A stretch of DNA of 64,000 nt from Brevundimonas sp. G8. GTDB taxonomy: Bacteria > Pseudomonadota > Alphaproteobacteria > Caulobacterales > Caulobacteraceae. A model generated the notes under the pieces. The model was not told the DNA's origin. It was given only the letters and a program-made list of their open reading frames with translations, and made no database searches. The DNA lies in NCBI RefSeq assembly GCF_902506205.1, contig NZ_LR732816.1:2117604-2181603 (forward strand), read 5' to 3'. Shown piece by piece: positions 28,615-36,839 of this stretch (position 1 is the stretch's first letter; every line of letters begins with the position of its first letter). A program made the translations under genes and the position numbers.

Positions 28615-28630
28615 TTACCGTTCTGTTAAC
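28615..28630 (+). promoter_or_regulatory. CtrA-like box upstream of YbjN gene
   Basis: TTAC (28615-28618), 7 bases, TTAAC (28626-28630). One mismatch from TTAA-N7-TTAAC. It lies 42 bases before the YbjN start, compatible with activation of the ybjN-proC transcript. Position and spacing are the only evidence. Confidence 0.4.
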
Positions 28631-28671
28631 GCCCGCGATTCTCGCGGACGCAGCTCGAATCGAGACAATTG

Positions 28672-29175
28672 ATGGATATCGCCCGGCCAGAGGAGATGGA
28701 CGTGCCCTTCGACCCGCTTGAGGTCGTCGAGCATGTTCTTACGGCCGAGAATCTTCCGTTCGACCGCACCGATGACGGCGACCTGGCCTTTGCTTTGGCC
28801 GGCGACTGGAAGGATTACGAGCTGTGGTTCGCCTGGCGGCCCGAGGGTGATTGCCTTCAGTTGTGCTGCGCGCTGGACCTGAAGGTGGCCAAGAGCCGCA
28901 AGACCGCCGCCTATGAGTTGGTCGGCCTGATCAACCAGCGCACCTGGATGGGCCATTTCGAAGTCTGGGCCGAGGACGGCGAGATCGTCTTCCGTCACTC
29001 GCTGGCCCTGCCCATGGGCGAGCGCCCGACCCTGGCACAGGCTGCGTCCATGATCGACGCCGCCATCGAGGCCTCGGATCGTTACTACCCCGCCTTCGAC
29101 TTCATGGTGCGCGGGAACAAGAAGCCGCAGGAGGCCATCGACGCCTGCCTGTTCGAGACCGTCGGCACTGCCTGA
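28672..29175 (+). CDS. YbjN domain-containing protein
   Basis: Protein of 167 residues. The start at 28672 (MDIARPEEMDVPFDPLEVVE) was chosen over TTG three bases earlier. The whole length resembles the YbjN family (type III secretion chaperone-like fold): an acidic N-terminus, a two-layer alpha/beta core with YELWFAWRPEGDCLQLCCAL, and a C-terminal helix with YPAFDFMVRGNKKPQEAIDA. The molecular role of the family is not settled; in enterobacteria it affects motility and stress responses. Its stop codon overlaps the proC start (TGATG), an arrangement I associate with this family in Caulobacteraceae. A CtrA-like box lies just upstream. Confidence 0.8.
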   Translation: MDIARPEEMDVPFDPLEVVEHVLTAENLPFDRTDDGDLAFALAGDWKDYELWFAWRPEGDCLQLCCALDLKVAKSRKTAAYELVGLINQRTWMGHFEVWAEDGEIVFRHSLALPMGERPTLAQAASMIDAAIEASDRYYPAFDFMVRGNKKPQEAIDACLFETVGTA

Positions 29176-29981
29176 TGCCAAGCGCGGCTTCCGTGTCGGG
29201 CCCTGTCGTCCTGGTTGGCTGCGGCCGACTGGGGTCCGCCATTCTGGAAGGCTGGCTGCTGACCGGGACGGTGGCGGCGTCCGACCTGATCATCCTCAGC
29301 CCGTCGGAAAAGCCGGCCGCCGAGGCGGCGCGGGCGCAGGGCGCACGGATCAATCCGCCGCTGGAGACGCTGACCGAGGCCGGCGTCATCGTGCTGGCGG
29401 TCAAGCCGGCCCTGTGGCGCGAGGTGATGGCCCCGCTGGCGCCGTTCCTGAACGACCGGGCCGTCATCCTGTCGGTGATGGCGGGCGTGACCGCGCCGAC
29501 GCTGGCGGAAGGGATCGGCGGCTGGCCCATCGTGCGGGTGATGCCGACGACCGGCGTGTCGCGTGGACGCGGAGTCGCCTCGGTCTGGTCGGCAGATGCG
29601 CGGGCTGAGGATATCGGGCGCGCACTGTTCGAGCCGATGGCCGAGACCGTGGTTCTGGCCGACGAGGCCCTGATGGATGCGGCGACGGCGGTGGCCGGAT
29701 CGGGCGCGGCCTATTTCTACGCCTTCACCGAGGCCTTGGCGCGGGCCGGGGAGGCGGCGGGTCTGGATGGGGCGACAGCGGATGTGCTGGCGCGCGCGAC
29801 GCTCAGGTCCGCAGCGGATGCGATGGGCGACGATGGGCTGGAGGCCCTGATCGGCCGGATCGCCTCGCCCGGCGGCTCGACCCGCGCCGGGCTTGACGCC
29901 ATGGCGAAGGACGGCCGCTTGAAGGCGATGCTGGACGAGACGGTCGCGGCGGCTGTGAAGCGCAACCGCGAGATGGGTTAG
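29175..29981 (+). CDS. proC: Pyrroline-5-carboxylate reductase
   Basis: Cytoplasmic NAD(P)H enzyme for the last step of proline synthesis; 268 residues, typical length. An N-terminal Rossmann motif reads VVLVGCGRLGSAILEGW. VIVLAVKPALWREVM follows and then the ProC signature regions IVRVMPTTGVSRGRGV and AATAVAGSGAAYFYAFTEAL. A C-terminal dimerisation helix region contains ASPGGSTRAGLDAM. Translation is coupled to the YbjN gene by a one-base overlap. The stop codon overlaps the convergent minus-strand gene by a few bases. Confidence 0.94.
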   Translation: MPSAASVSGPVVLVGCGRLGSAILEGWLLTGTVAASDLIILSPSEKPAAEAARAQGARINPPLETLTEAGVIVLAVKPALWREVMAPLAPFLNDRAVILSVMAGVTAPTLAEGIGGWPIVRVMPTTGVSRGRGVASVWSADARAEDIGRALFEPMAETVVLADEALMDAATAVAGSGAAYFYAFTEALARAGEAAGLDGATADVLARATLRSAADAMGDDGLEALIGRIASPGGSTRAGLDAMAKDGRLKAMLDETVAAAVKRNREMG

Positions 29982-30454
29982 AAGCGCCCGCGCTCGATCT
30001 GATTTCCGAAGCGCTCGAACGCGCGGTCGGCGTCGCGCCAGACGCTGTAGCCCCAGACATCCGCGATGTTGGGCGAGAAGTAGGAATAGTTCACCGGTAG
30101 GGTCTGGCCGTCCGCCGTGACGATCTCGCCCTTGATTGCGGCGCCGCCGATCGAGATGCTGTTGATGGGGTCGAGGCCCGGCGTCTGGCGCACCTGCTCC
30201 CAGGTCGGGCGGTTCGGCTTCAGATCGACCAGAATCAGATTGGCCGTGGCGCCGGGGTAGCGTTGCTCCAACGCCTTGCCGACCTCGGCCTGAAGCCCGG
30301 CGATCTGTTCGTTGACCTCGCGGTCGCCGAGCTTTTCGACCTGACGCTGAAGTTCCGGGCCGACCGTGACGTTCACGGTCGGGGCTTGCGCCTGGGCCAT
30401 GGCGGCGGCTGCGAGGGTCGCGGCCAGGGGTGCAAAGAAGGCAAGTCTACGCAT
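29978..30454 (-). CDS. Exported conserved hypothetical protein
   Basis: Not recognised as a named family. The protein has about 158 residues and a Sec signal peptide (MRRLAFFAPLAATLAAAAMA, then QAQA). The mature part begins with TVNVTVGPELQRQVEKLG, has a short helical stretch (NEQIAGLQAEVGKALEQRYP), and a C-terminal region with YFSPNIADVWGYSVWRDADR. The start at 30454 was chosen because GGAG lies nine bases upstream; the ATG at 30463 directly abuts that ribosome site and is unlikely. It follows the histidine kinase by 86 bases on the same strand and may be co-transcribed. Confidence 0.7.
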   Translation of the reverse strand: MRRLAFFAPLAATLAAAAMAQAQAPTVNVTVGPELQRQVEKLGDREVNEQIAGLQAEVGKALEQRYPGATANLILVDLKPNRPTWEQVRQTPGLDPINSISIGGAAIKGEIVTADGQTLPVNYSYFSPNIADVWGYSVWRDADRAFERFGNQIERGRF

Positions 30455-30540
30455 CGAATTCATCTCCAAGCCCTGTCGGAACCAAGATGAGCCTTGCGGC
30501 GCCGTTTCGCCAGACCCCAATCGGCGAAAGCTGAAATGCC

Positions 30541-31908
30541 TCAGGCGGTCTCGGCGACCGTGACGGTTCCCGGCACGCGGATGGTGGCCTTCAGCCCGCC
30601 CAGGTCGCTGCGGTCCAGGGTGACGTCGCCGCCGTGACCGCGCGCCACGTCGCGCGCGATGGCCAGGCCCAGGCCCACGCCCTTGCGGTTCTGGTTTCGG
30701 GAATCGTCCAGGCGCGAGAAGGGGCGGAAGGCCTCGTCATACATGGCCTCGGGGATGCCTGGCCCGTCGTCCTCGACGATGATCTCCAGTCCGCCGGACG
30801 CCAGGGCGCGGCCCGACAGGCGCACATGTTCGCCGTGGGAGGCGGCGTTGCCGGCTAAGTTCACCAGCGCACGCTTGAAGGCCAGCGGGCGCACGGACGC
30901 CGTCATGCCCTCGGGCACCAAAACCTGAACCTCGGCGCCGGCGCGCCGGGCGTCTTCGCCTGCCGCCTTGAGCAGGTCGGAGATCGAGATCGACTTGGGC
31001 GGTTCGCCCGCCTCGCCGCGTGCGAAGTCGAGATATTCGTCGATCATATGCTCCATCTCGTCCAGATCGCCGCGCATGGCGGCCTGGCGCTTGAACGGAG
31101 GGGCCAGGGCCAGTTCGAGACGCAGACGGGTCAGGGGCGTGCGCAGGTCGTGGCTGACCGAGGCGAGCAGGGCGGTGCGCTGGTCGATGTGGCGCTGGAT
31201 GCGGTCGCGCATGGCCATGAAGGCGACGGCGGCGGCACGCACCTCGCGCGCGCCATGCGGCTTGAACCGGGGCACGGTTTCGCCGCGCCCGAAGGCCTCG
31301 GCCGCATCGGCCAGCCGCTCGATTGCGCGGACCTGATTACGGATGAACAGGATGGCGACGCCCATCAAGAGGACGGTCGCGACCGCCAGCCACAGGACGA
31401 AGATGTGGGCCTGGGTCGCCACGGCTCGCTCGCGCGGGGCAATGATGCGCAAGACGCCCTGCGGCTCCTGCACCTGGATGTCGACATAGGCGGGGTAGCG
31501 GGTGGTGTCGAACCAGTAGGGGCGGTCCACACGGGCGTCCAGCGCACGGTCCAGCACGCGGTCCACCACGCCGATGGGGCCGCGCCGCTCCTCCGTCGGC
31601 AGGGTGCGGCCTTCCTGAAGCACGATGGACAGTGACATGGACCGTTCGGCGCGATTGGCCAGCTTTTCCAGGTTCGCCGGGCTGGGATCATCCTCATAGC
31701 TTTCCACAGCCCAGGCGACGTCGCCGGCCAGGCCCTCGGACAGGCGGGCGGTGACGGTCTGCCAGTGGGCGTCGAAGAAGACCCAAGTCACCGCCATCTG
31801 CATTACCAGCACCGGCAGGACGATGATCAGCAGCGACCGGCCCCACAGCGAGGTCGGTAGGCGCCGCTTCAGGAATCGCGGCCACAGATAGGCGGGCAGC
31901 AGCCGCAT
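30541..31908 (-). CDS. Membrane sensor histidine kinase (EnvZ-like)
   Basis: Two-component sensor of 455 residues. Two transmembrane segments (SLLIIVLPVLVMQMAVTWVF and IFVLWLAVATVLLMGVAILF) flank a periplasmic domain of about 130 residues. A HAMP linker follows, then the H-box LASVSHDLRTPLTRLRLEL (His near residue 251). The ATP domain has the N-box LVNLAGNAASHGE, the G1 box DDGPGIPE and the G2 box GVGLGLAIARDVA. The organisation matches EnvZ-type kinases. It lies four bases after the OmpR-like regulator, clearly in the same operon. The stimulus is unknown. Confidence 0.93.
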   Translation of the reverse strand: MRLLPAYLWPRFLKRRLPTSLWGRSLLIIVLPVLVMQMAVTWVFFDAHWQTVTARLSEGLAGDVAWAVESYEDDPSPANLEKLANRAERSMSLSIVLQEGRTLPTEERRGPIGVVDRVLDRALDARVDRPYWFDTTRYPAYVDIQVQEPQGVLRIIAPRERAVATQAHIFVLWLAVATVLLMGVAILFIRNQVRAIERLADAAEAFGRGETVPRFKPHGAREVRAAAVAFMAMRDRIQRHIDQRTALLASVSHDLRTPLTRLRLELALAPPFKRQAAMRGDLDEMEHMIDEYLDFARGEAGEPPKSISISDLLKAAGEDARRAGAEVQVLVPEGMTASVRPLAFKRALVNLAGNAASHGEHVRLSGRALASGGLEIIVEDDGPGIPEAMYDEAFRPFSRLDDSRNQNRKGVGLGLAIARDVARGHGGDVTLDRSDLGGLKATIRVPGTVTVAETA

Positions 31909-31912
31909 CGGA

Positions 31913-32650
31913 TCAGTCGGGCGCCAGCATATAGCCGACGCCGCGCACCGTCTGGAGATAGCGCGGGTTCTTGGGGTCGACTTCCAGTTTGCGGCGCAGG
32001 CGCGTTACTTGAACGTCTACGGCGCGGCCGGTGATGTCGGCGGTGTCGGGCGACAGGCTCATCCGCTCGACCGGCGCATGGGCGTGCAGCGCCAAAGTTT
32101 TGAGCAGTTGCGCCTCGGCCTCGGTCAGGCGCTGGGGCGCCCCGTCTCGGATCAGCTCCAGACGTTCCATGTCGAAGACGGCGGTTCCCAGCTTGATCTC
32201 CTTGGGACCGATCGGCTTGCCGCCGGTGCGGCGCAGGATGGCGTCGATGCGCAGGACCAGCTCGCGCGGCTCGAACGGCTTGGACATATAGTCGTCGGCG
32301 CCGCGCGACAGGCCCTCGATCCGATCCTCGGGATCGCCGCGCGCGGTCAGCAGCAGCACCGGCGTCTTGGACAGTTCGGCCTTGCCGCGAACCCAGCTGG
32401 TCAGGTCCAAGCCGCTTTCGCCCGGCATCATGACGTCCAGCACGACCAGATCGAACTCGATAAGCTCCATCATCCGCTTGGCGGCGGCCGCGTGGGCGGC
32501 GCCGGTGACCCGGTAGCCTTCGCGCGCCAGGAACTCCTTCAACAGCTCACGGATGCGATCATCGTCGTCGACGATCAGCAGATGACGGCCCACGCCGGGG
32601 CCGGCAATGGGGCCCGAACGGCCGTGCGAGCGCGATTCCGTCATGCTCAT
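31913..32650 (-). CDS. OmpR-family response regulator
   Basis: DNA-binding regulator of 245 residues and partner of the adjacent kinase. The receiver domain has LLIVDDDDRIRELLKEFL, the phospho-acceptor in DLVVLDVMMPGESGLD (Asp near residue 71), and lysine in DYMSKPFEPRELVLRI. The C-terminal winged helix contains LTEAEAQLLKTLALHA and VDVQVTRLRRKLEVD, ending TVRGVGYMLAPD. The gene is divergent from ilvE across an 82-base gap that must hold both promoters; I see no clear motif there. Confidence 0.94.
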   Translation of the reverse strand: MSMTESRSHGRSGPIAGPGVGRHLLIVDDDDRIRELLKEFLAREGYRVTGAAHAAAAKRMMELIEFDLVVLDVMMPGESGLDLTSWVRGKAELSKTPVLLLTARGDPEDRIEGLSRGADDYMSKPFEPRELVLRIDAILRRTGGKPIGPKEIKLGTAVFDMERLELIRDGAPQRLTEAEAQLLKTLALHAHAPVERMSLSPDTADITGRAVDVQVTRLRRKLEVDPKNPRYLQTVRGVGYMLAPD

Positions 32651-32732
32651 GCGACGTTTCCCCCGCTGCGGGCGTTGACCTGAGCGATTCGTGAGGCTCT
32701 AACACCGTCAATTTCGCGGGAGACGTATTTCA

Positions 32733-33611
32733 ATGGCCTTCGTTCCTTTCGACGATCGTGACGGCTGGATCTGGGTGAATGGCGATTTCGTCCCTTGGAG
32801 GGAAGCGAAAACGCACGTTCTGACCCATGCCCTGCACTATGGCTCGTCGGTCTTCGAGGGTGAGCGTATGTACGCCGGCGAAATCTTCAAGCTGACGCAA
32901 CATTCGGAGCGCCTGAAGCGGTCCGCCAACCTGCTCGACTTCGAGATACCCTACAGCGTCGCTGAAATCGACGCCTTGTGTAAGGAAACCTGCGCCAAGA
33001 ACGGCCTGACGGATTGCTACGTGCGTCCCGTCGCCTACCTCGGCCCTGAACAGACCAGCGTTTCGGCCCTGAACAACAAGGTCCACCTGGCCATCGCTGT
33101 GTGGGACTGGCCCAGCTATTTCGACCCCGAAGTCAAGGCGCGCGGCCTGCGTCTGGAATGGTCCAAGTGGCGTCGTCCCGATCCGGCGACGGCGCCGACG
33201 ACGGCCAAGGCGGCAGGTCTGTACATGATCTGCACCATGTCCAAGAACACGGCCGAGCGTAACGGTTTCGCCGACGCCCTGATGCTGGACTGGCGCGGCT
33301 ATGTCGCCGAGGCGACCGGCGCCAACGTCTTCTTCGTCAAGGACGGTGTCATCCACACGCCGGACGTCGAGCACATCCTGGACGGCATCACGCGCCAGAC
33401 GGTGATCGAGATCGCCCGCGAGAAGGGCATTGAGGTCGTGGTGCGCGACATCAAGCCGGAAGAACTGTCTGACTTCTCGGAATGCTTCCTGACCGGCACG
33501 GCCGTCGAAGTGACCCCGGTCGCTGAGGTCGGCGAATACCGCTTCACCCCCGGCGTCTTGTCGCTGGACCTGATGGACCACTACGGCAAGCTGGTGCGCG
33601 GCCAGCTCTAA
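32733..33611 (+). CDS. ilvE: Branched-chain amino-acid aminotransferase
   Basis: PLP aminotransferase (class IV fold) of 292 residues for the last step of leucine, isoleucine and valine synthesis. Motifs include THALHYGSSVFEGERMY near residue 35, the PLP lysine in APTTAKAAGLYMICT, and ALMLDWRGYVAEATGANVFF. The C-terminal signature is CFLTGTAVEVTPVAEV. The TGTAVEVTP form points to branched-chain rather than D-amino-acid transaminase. It runs convergent to nrsF with only four bases between stop codons and no hairpin there. Confidence 0.93.
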   Translation: MAFVPFDDRDGWIWVNGDFVPWREAKTHVLTHALHYGSSVFEGERMYAGEIFKLTQHSERLKRSANLLDFEIPYSVAEIDALCKETCAKNGLTDCYVRPVAYLGPEQTSVSALNNKVHLAIAVWDWPSYFDPEVKARGLRLEWSKWRRPDPATAPTTAKAAGLYMICTMSKNTAERNGFADALMLDWRGYVAEATGANVFFVKDGVIHTPDVEHILDGITRQTVIEIAREKGIEVVVRDIKPEELSDFSECFLTGTAVEVTPVAEVGEYRFTPGVLSLDLMDHYGKLVRGQL

Positions 33612-33615
33612 GGCT

Positions 33616-34251
33616 CTACCAACGCAGGGCGAAGCGGCCGACGGCGGCGCCGATCAGGCCCGCCGTCGCGACGCCCAGCGTATACCAAGTGGCGACGAAG
33701 GCGGCGGTGGCTTCTCCGCAATGCAGCAGGCCGTAGGCTGTGGCGGCGATACCGCCCGCCGTCACGCCCAGGGCCAGTCCGGCCGCCGCAGGACGTGTCG
33801 GCGCAAGCTTGCGCACGGACAGGAAGACCAGCGGCGCGGCGAAGGCCGAGACCAGCAGAATGTTGCGCCCGCAGATGGTCCAGGTCTGGCCCAGCCAACT
33901 CGCCAGGCGTTGGTCGGGCGGCGTCAGGCTCATTTCGATCCCGCCCCACAGAACCACGACGCCGACGATAGACATCAAGGCGACGGCTGCCGGGCGCGGA
34001 TCGACGCCGGGTCGGCCCAGGCGCGTCGCCAACCAGATCGCGGTTCCAGTGAGCGCCGCCGTGTAGATCGCCTTCAACCACGGCGTTGCGGCCTGAAGCG
34101 CCTGACCCAGGTCGGGGCGCACGCCCAGCAGCAGGATCACCGCCGTGACGGCTGCAAGGCCGGACACCGCCAGCAGGGCGGGGTTGGGTCGAGCGGGCTT
34201 GGCCGGCTCAAGACCCGCAGCCAGGGCGTCGATGAGGTCGTCAGTCTTCAT
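33616..34251 (-). CDS. nrsF: Anti-sigma factor NrsF (DUF1109)
   Basis: Inner-membrane negative regulator of SigF; 211 residues. About six transmembrane segments follow a short cytoplasmic N-terminus (MKTDDLIDALAAGLEPAKPA). The two family cysteines are present: Cys127 in TWTICGRN and Cys178 in YGLLHCGEAT. These correspond to the pair reported as essential in Caulobacter NrsF for responding to chromate and cadmium. The gene overlaps the end of sigF by 11 bases, so anti-sigma factor and sigma factor are co-translated. Together with the exact promoter match this makes the assignment strong. Confidence 0.9.
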   Translation of the reverse strand: MKTDDLIDALAAGLEPAKPARPNPALLAVSGLAAVTAVILLLGVRPDLGQALQAATPWLKAIYTAALTGTAIWLATRLGRPGVDPRPAAVALMSIVGVVVLWGGIEMSLTPPDQRLASWLGQTWTICGRNILLVSAFAAPLVFLSVRKLAPTRPAAAGLALGVTAGGIAATAYGLLHCGEATAAFVATWYTLGVATAGLIGAAVGRFALRW

Positions 34252-34783
34252 GGGAGTCCACGCTGGCGACCAGCGTCTTCATGGAACGGTGGACGCTGAC
34301 CTTGGCCGCGCCCTCGGTGAAGCCGTTGCGCGCGGCGGCCTCGGCCAGGCTGAAGCCGCCGATGCGGACGTCTTCGACCAGGCGGCGCTGGCGCAGCGGC
34401 AGGATGGACAGAACCTTCTTCAGATCGCGCCGGACCACGCCGTCTTCGACGGTATGCTCGGCCAGCAGAACCGACGCCTCCTCCAGCGGCACATCGTGGC
34501 GGCGACCCTGGCGACGGAAGTGGTCGATCAGCTTGTAGCGGGCGATCGCATAGGCCCAGGCCGTAAACGGCAGCGACCGATCATAGGTCGCGCGCTTGGC
34601 GTGAATGGCGATCAGGCAGTCCTGCACAAGATCCTCCGCATCGGCTTCATGGCCGATCAGGCGACGTTTGAAAAAGGGCGTCAGAGCGCCGCGCATTTCG
34701 GACAGAAGGGCGCGCCAGGCCACGGGATCTCCATCGAGGCCCCGCAACATCAGACGTTTGAGCTCGGCTTCCTTGTCGACCAC
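34241..34783 (-). CDS. sigF: ECF sigma factor SigF
   Basis: Alternative sigma factor of about 180 residues. Region 2 contains EADAEDLVQDCLIAIHAKR and TAWAYAIARYKLIDHFRRQ; region 4 contains LPLRQRRLVEDVRIGGFSLA and a recognition helix with TEGAAKVSVHRSMKTL. An ATG at 34795 would add four residues, but the sigma-F promoter -10 element (CGAA, 34798-34795) covers that codon. The start is therefore placed at GTG 34783 (MVDKEAELKRL), with GGGGA about five bases upstream. It precedes and overlaps nrsF. Divergent from the buf operon, it very likely autoregulates and drives that operon. Confidence 0.88.
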   Translation of the reverse strand: MVDKEAELKRLMLRGLDGDPVAWRALLSEMRGALTPFFKRRLIGHEADAEDLVQDCLIAIHAKRATYDRSLPFTAWAYAIARYKLIDHFRRQGRRHDVPLEEASVLLAEHTVEDGVVRRDLKKVLSILPLRQRRLVEDVRIGGFSLAEAAARNGFTEGAAKVSVHRSMKTLVASVDSHED

Positions 34784-34794
34784 GCAGTTCCCCA

Positions 34795-34820
34795 TTCGCG
34801 CCGGACAGGACGGAGGTTAC
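34795..34820 (-). promoter_or_regulatory. SigF-type promoter of sigF-nrsF
   Basis: On the minus strand: GTAACC (34820-34815), 16 bases, CGAA (34798-34795). This is an exact match to the Caulobacter SigF consensus GTAACC-N16-CGAA as I recall it. It faces sigF and implies autoregulation. Transcription would begin close to the sigF start codon, giving a very short or absent leader. Confidence 0.82.
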
Positions 34821-34854
34821 AGGGTCGGCGTGAAAATCGGTCGAAATATTTTCG

Positions 34855-34880
34855 GTAACCTTCGCCGCATCGACATCGAA
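34855..34880 (+). promoter_or_regulatory. SigF-type promoter of the buf operon
   Basis: GTAACC (34855-34860), 16 bases, CGAA (34877-34880): exact consensus match. The start of bufA lies 56 bases after it. Together with the oppositely oriented copy 34 bases away it forms a divergent pair controlled by the same sigma factor. Confidence 0.85.
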
Positions 34881-34936
34881 CCCTTTCCTGTCAGGCCGAT
34901 CCGCCACGGATTGACCCTCACACAGGAAACGATCCC

Positions 34937-35230
34937 ATGAACACCCCTCTCAAGATGATGATCGGCGCAGGCGCCTTGCTGGCTCTCGGCGCAAACGCCG
35001 CCGCCGCGCAAAACCGTCCTACCGCGCAACAAGAGAACGCGATGGAAAAATGCTACGGCGTGGCCAAGGCCGGTCAGAACGATTGCGCCGCCGGTCCCGG
35101 CACGACCTGCGCAGCCACGTCGGTTCGCGACTATCAGGGCAACTCCTGGAAGCTGGTCGCCAAGGGCACCTGCGCCTCGATCCAGACGCCCAAGGGCAAT
35201 GGTTCGCTGACCGCGATCCCGAACCGCTGA
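34937..35230 (+). CDS. bufA: Bufferin precursor-type small exported protein (DUF2282)
   Basis: RiPP-like precursor of 97 residues. Residues 1-24 form a Sec signal peptide ([18 protein letters not shown]). The mature part carries four cysteines (39, 50, 58, 79) in the family pattern [14 protein letters not shown], then TTCAATS and KGTCASI. In known bufferins the cysteines are modified by the MNIO enzyme encoded next door, and the exported peptide binds copper in the periplasm. The ATG follows CAGGAAACG. The stop codon overlaps the start of the DUF692 gene (TGATG). Driven by a perfect SigF promoter. Confidence 0.88.
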   Translation: MNTPLKMMIGAGALLALGANAAAAQNRPTAQQENAMEKCYGVAKAGQNDCAAGPGTTCAATSVRDYQGNSWKLVAKGTCASIQTPKGNGSLTAIPNR

Positions 35231-36078
35231 TGTCCCCGTTTCCGACCGCTGGACTGGGTCTGAAGCCCCAGCACTATTCGGAGGCCGCGGCCTGTCCGGC
35301 GGTCGGAGCCCAGAGCGGCCTGTGGTTCGAGGTTCATCCCGAGAACTACATGGTCGCAGGCGGTCCTCGCCTGTCGTGGCTGGAGACGGTGCGCGCTGCG
35401 CGGCCGCTGTCGCTGCACGGGGTGGGACTGTCCCTGGCCGGCGACGAAAGGCCTGATGTCGAACATCTGGCCCGCTTCCGCGCCCTTATAGACCGGTTCG
35501 AACCCTTCGTGGTGTCCGAGCATCTGGCCTGGTCGCGACGCGGCGGGGTCTATCACCCCGATCTTCTGCCCGTGCCGCGCAGCCGCGAGATGCTGACCCT
35601 GGTGTGCGACCATGTGGACGAGGCGCAGCGCGCCCTGGGACGGCCCTTGTTGATCGAGAACCCATCCGCCTATCTGGCCCTGGCCGATCATGACTGGGAC
35701 GAGGTGGATTTCCTGGTCGAGATCGCTCGCCGCACAGGCTGCGGCCTGCTGATCGACGTGAACAATGTCCATGTCAGCGCCTCCAACATGGGTTTTTTGG
35801 CCGAGGCCTGGCTGGACGCCGTGCCGGGCGAGTTGGTCGGTGAAATCCATCTGGCGGGCCATCGCCCAGATCCGGTTTGGGGCGAGGCCCTGTTGATCGA
35901 CAGCCATGACGCCCCGGTGTCCGAGGCCGTCTGGGCGCTGCACGACCGATTGGTGTCACGCATCGGCGCCCGGCCGACCCTGGTCGAGCGTGACGGCGAC
36001 ATTCCCGAATTCTCGGTGCTGCTGGCCGAACAGGCGCGCGCCGCCCAGGCGCTGGCCGCCGTGGAGATCCTGTCATGA
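35230..36078 (+). CDS. bufB: Multinuclear non-haem iron oxygenase (DUF692, BufB-type)
   Basis: TIM-barrel iron enzyme of 282 residues. The start at 35230 overlaps the bufA stop codon. Conserved metal-site residues visible: FEVHPENYM, LHGVGLSL, VVSEHLAWS, LIENPSAYLAL, CGLLIDVNNVHVSASNM, GEIHLAGH and LIDSHDAPVS, ending with VERDGDIPEF. MNIO enzymes modify cysteines of precursor peptides (oxazolone/thioamide or thiooxazole chemistry in characterised members). The substrate is almost certainly the adjacent BufA protein. The next gene overlaps by four bases. Confidence 0.9.
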   Translation: MSPFPTAGLGLKPQHYSEAAACPAVGAQSGLWFEVHPENYMVAGGPRLSWLETVRAARPLSLHGVGLSLAGDERPDVEHLARFRALIDRFEPFVVSEHLAWSRRGGVYHPDLLPVPRSREMLTLVCDHVDEAQRALGRPLLIENPSAYLALADHDWDEVDFLVEIARRTGCGLLIDVNNVHVSASNMGFLAEAWLDAVPGELVGEIHLAGHRPDPVWGEALLIDSHDAPVSEAVWALHDRLVSRIGARPTLVERDGDIPEFSVLLAEQARAAQALAAVEILS

Positions 36079-36839
36079 CCGCCTTTCACGCTGCCTTCGA
36101 TGCGGCCCTGAGCGGGGATTGCGACGCCTTGTGGCCCCACCTGGAGCCGGGCGACCGGACGCTGGGCGCCCTGGCCGTCTATCGCAACACCGCGCTCAAG
36201 GGACGAATCGACGCCCTGGAGGCCAACTATCCGACCGTGTTGCAGATGGTCGGCGAGGAATGGTTCCGCGCAGCCGCCCGCGACTTCGTAGAACAACAGC
36301 CCGGCGACGCGCCGGTTATGGCGGACTACGGGGCGAACTTCCCCGATTGGCTGGCGCGGTTCGAGCCGGCGCGGGACATGGCCTATCTGGCCCCCTGCGC
36401 GCGGCTGGATAGGGCCTGGACCGAGGCGCATCTGGCCGAGGACGCCGCGCCGCTGGATGCGCGACAGGCCGGCGCCCTGGGACTTGGGCTGGCCGGGATG
36501 ACAGGACGGCTGCATCCTTCGGTTCGGCTGTTCTGGTTCGATTGGACCGCCCCATCGCTGTGGCTGGCGCACCGATATCCCCAGACTGAGGTTCCGCTCG
36601 ATTGGCGCGCCGAGCCTGAGGGCTTGCTGGTTCGCCGGCCGGGCAGGGTGGTCGAGGCGGATCGGGTGACGCGGGCCGAATGGGCCTTCCTGGACGCCTG
36701 CCGCAAGGGGCGGCCGTTCGGCGTCGCTGCAGCGGCGGCCAAGGACGCCCGGCCCGATACCGATCTTCCCGCCCTGTTCGCCGGCCTGCTGGCGCGCGGC
36801 GTCTTCGATTCAACCCCGAGCACCAAGGTCCGACCATGA
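36075..36839 (+). CDS. bufC: BufC-type MNIO partner protein (DUF2063)
   Basis: Protein of 254 residues with an N-terminal DUF2063 domain (LGALAVYRNTALKGRIDALE, then YPTVLQMVGEEWFRAAARDF and APVMADYGANFPDWL). This is the usual partner of DUF692 enzymes and is thought to recognise or present the precursor peptide. The C-terminal half (EADRVTRAEWAFLDACRKGR) is a small winged-helix-like region common to the family. The ATG overlaps the bufB stop codon (ATGA) and its own stop codon overlaps the doxX start the same way, so all four genes are translationally coupled. Confidence 0.87.
   Translation: MTAFHAAFDAALSGDCDALWPHLEPGDRTLGALAVYRNTALKGRIDALEANYPTVLQMVGEEWFRAAARDFVEQQPGDAPVMADYGANFPDWLARFEPARDMAYLAPCARLDRAWTEAHLAEDAAPLDARQAGALGLGLAGMTGRLHPSVRLFWFDWTAPSLWLAHRYPQTEVPLDWRAEPEGLLVRRPGRVVEADRVTRAEWAFLDACRKGRPFGVAAAAAKDARPDTDLPALFAGLLARGVFDSTPSTKVRP

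Noticed and set aside
30480..30540. TTTCGCC...GGCGAAA inverted repeat after the histidine kinase as a terminator
   Set aside because: Only seven pairs with a 12-base loop and no T-run on the minus strand; too weak to call.
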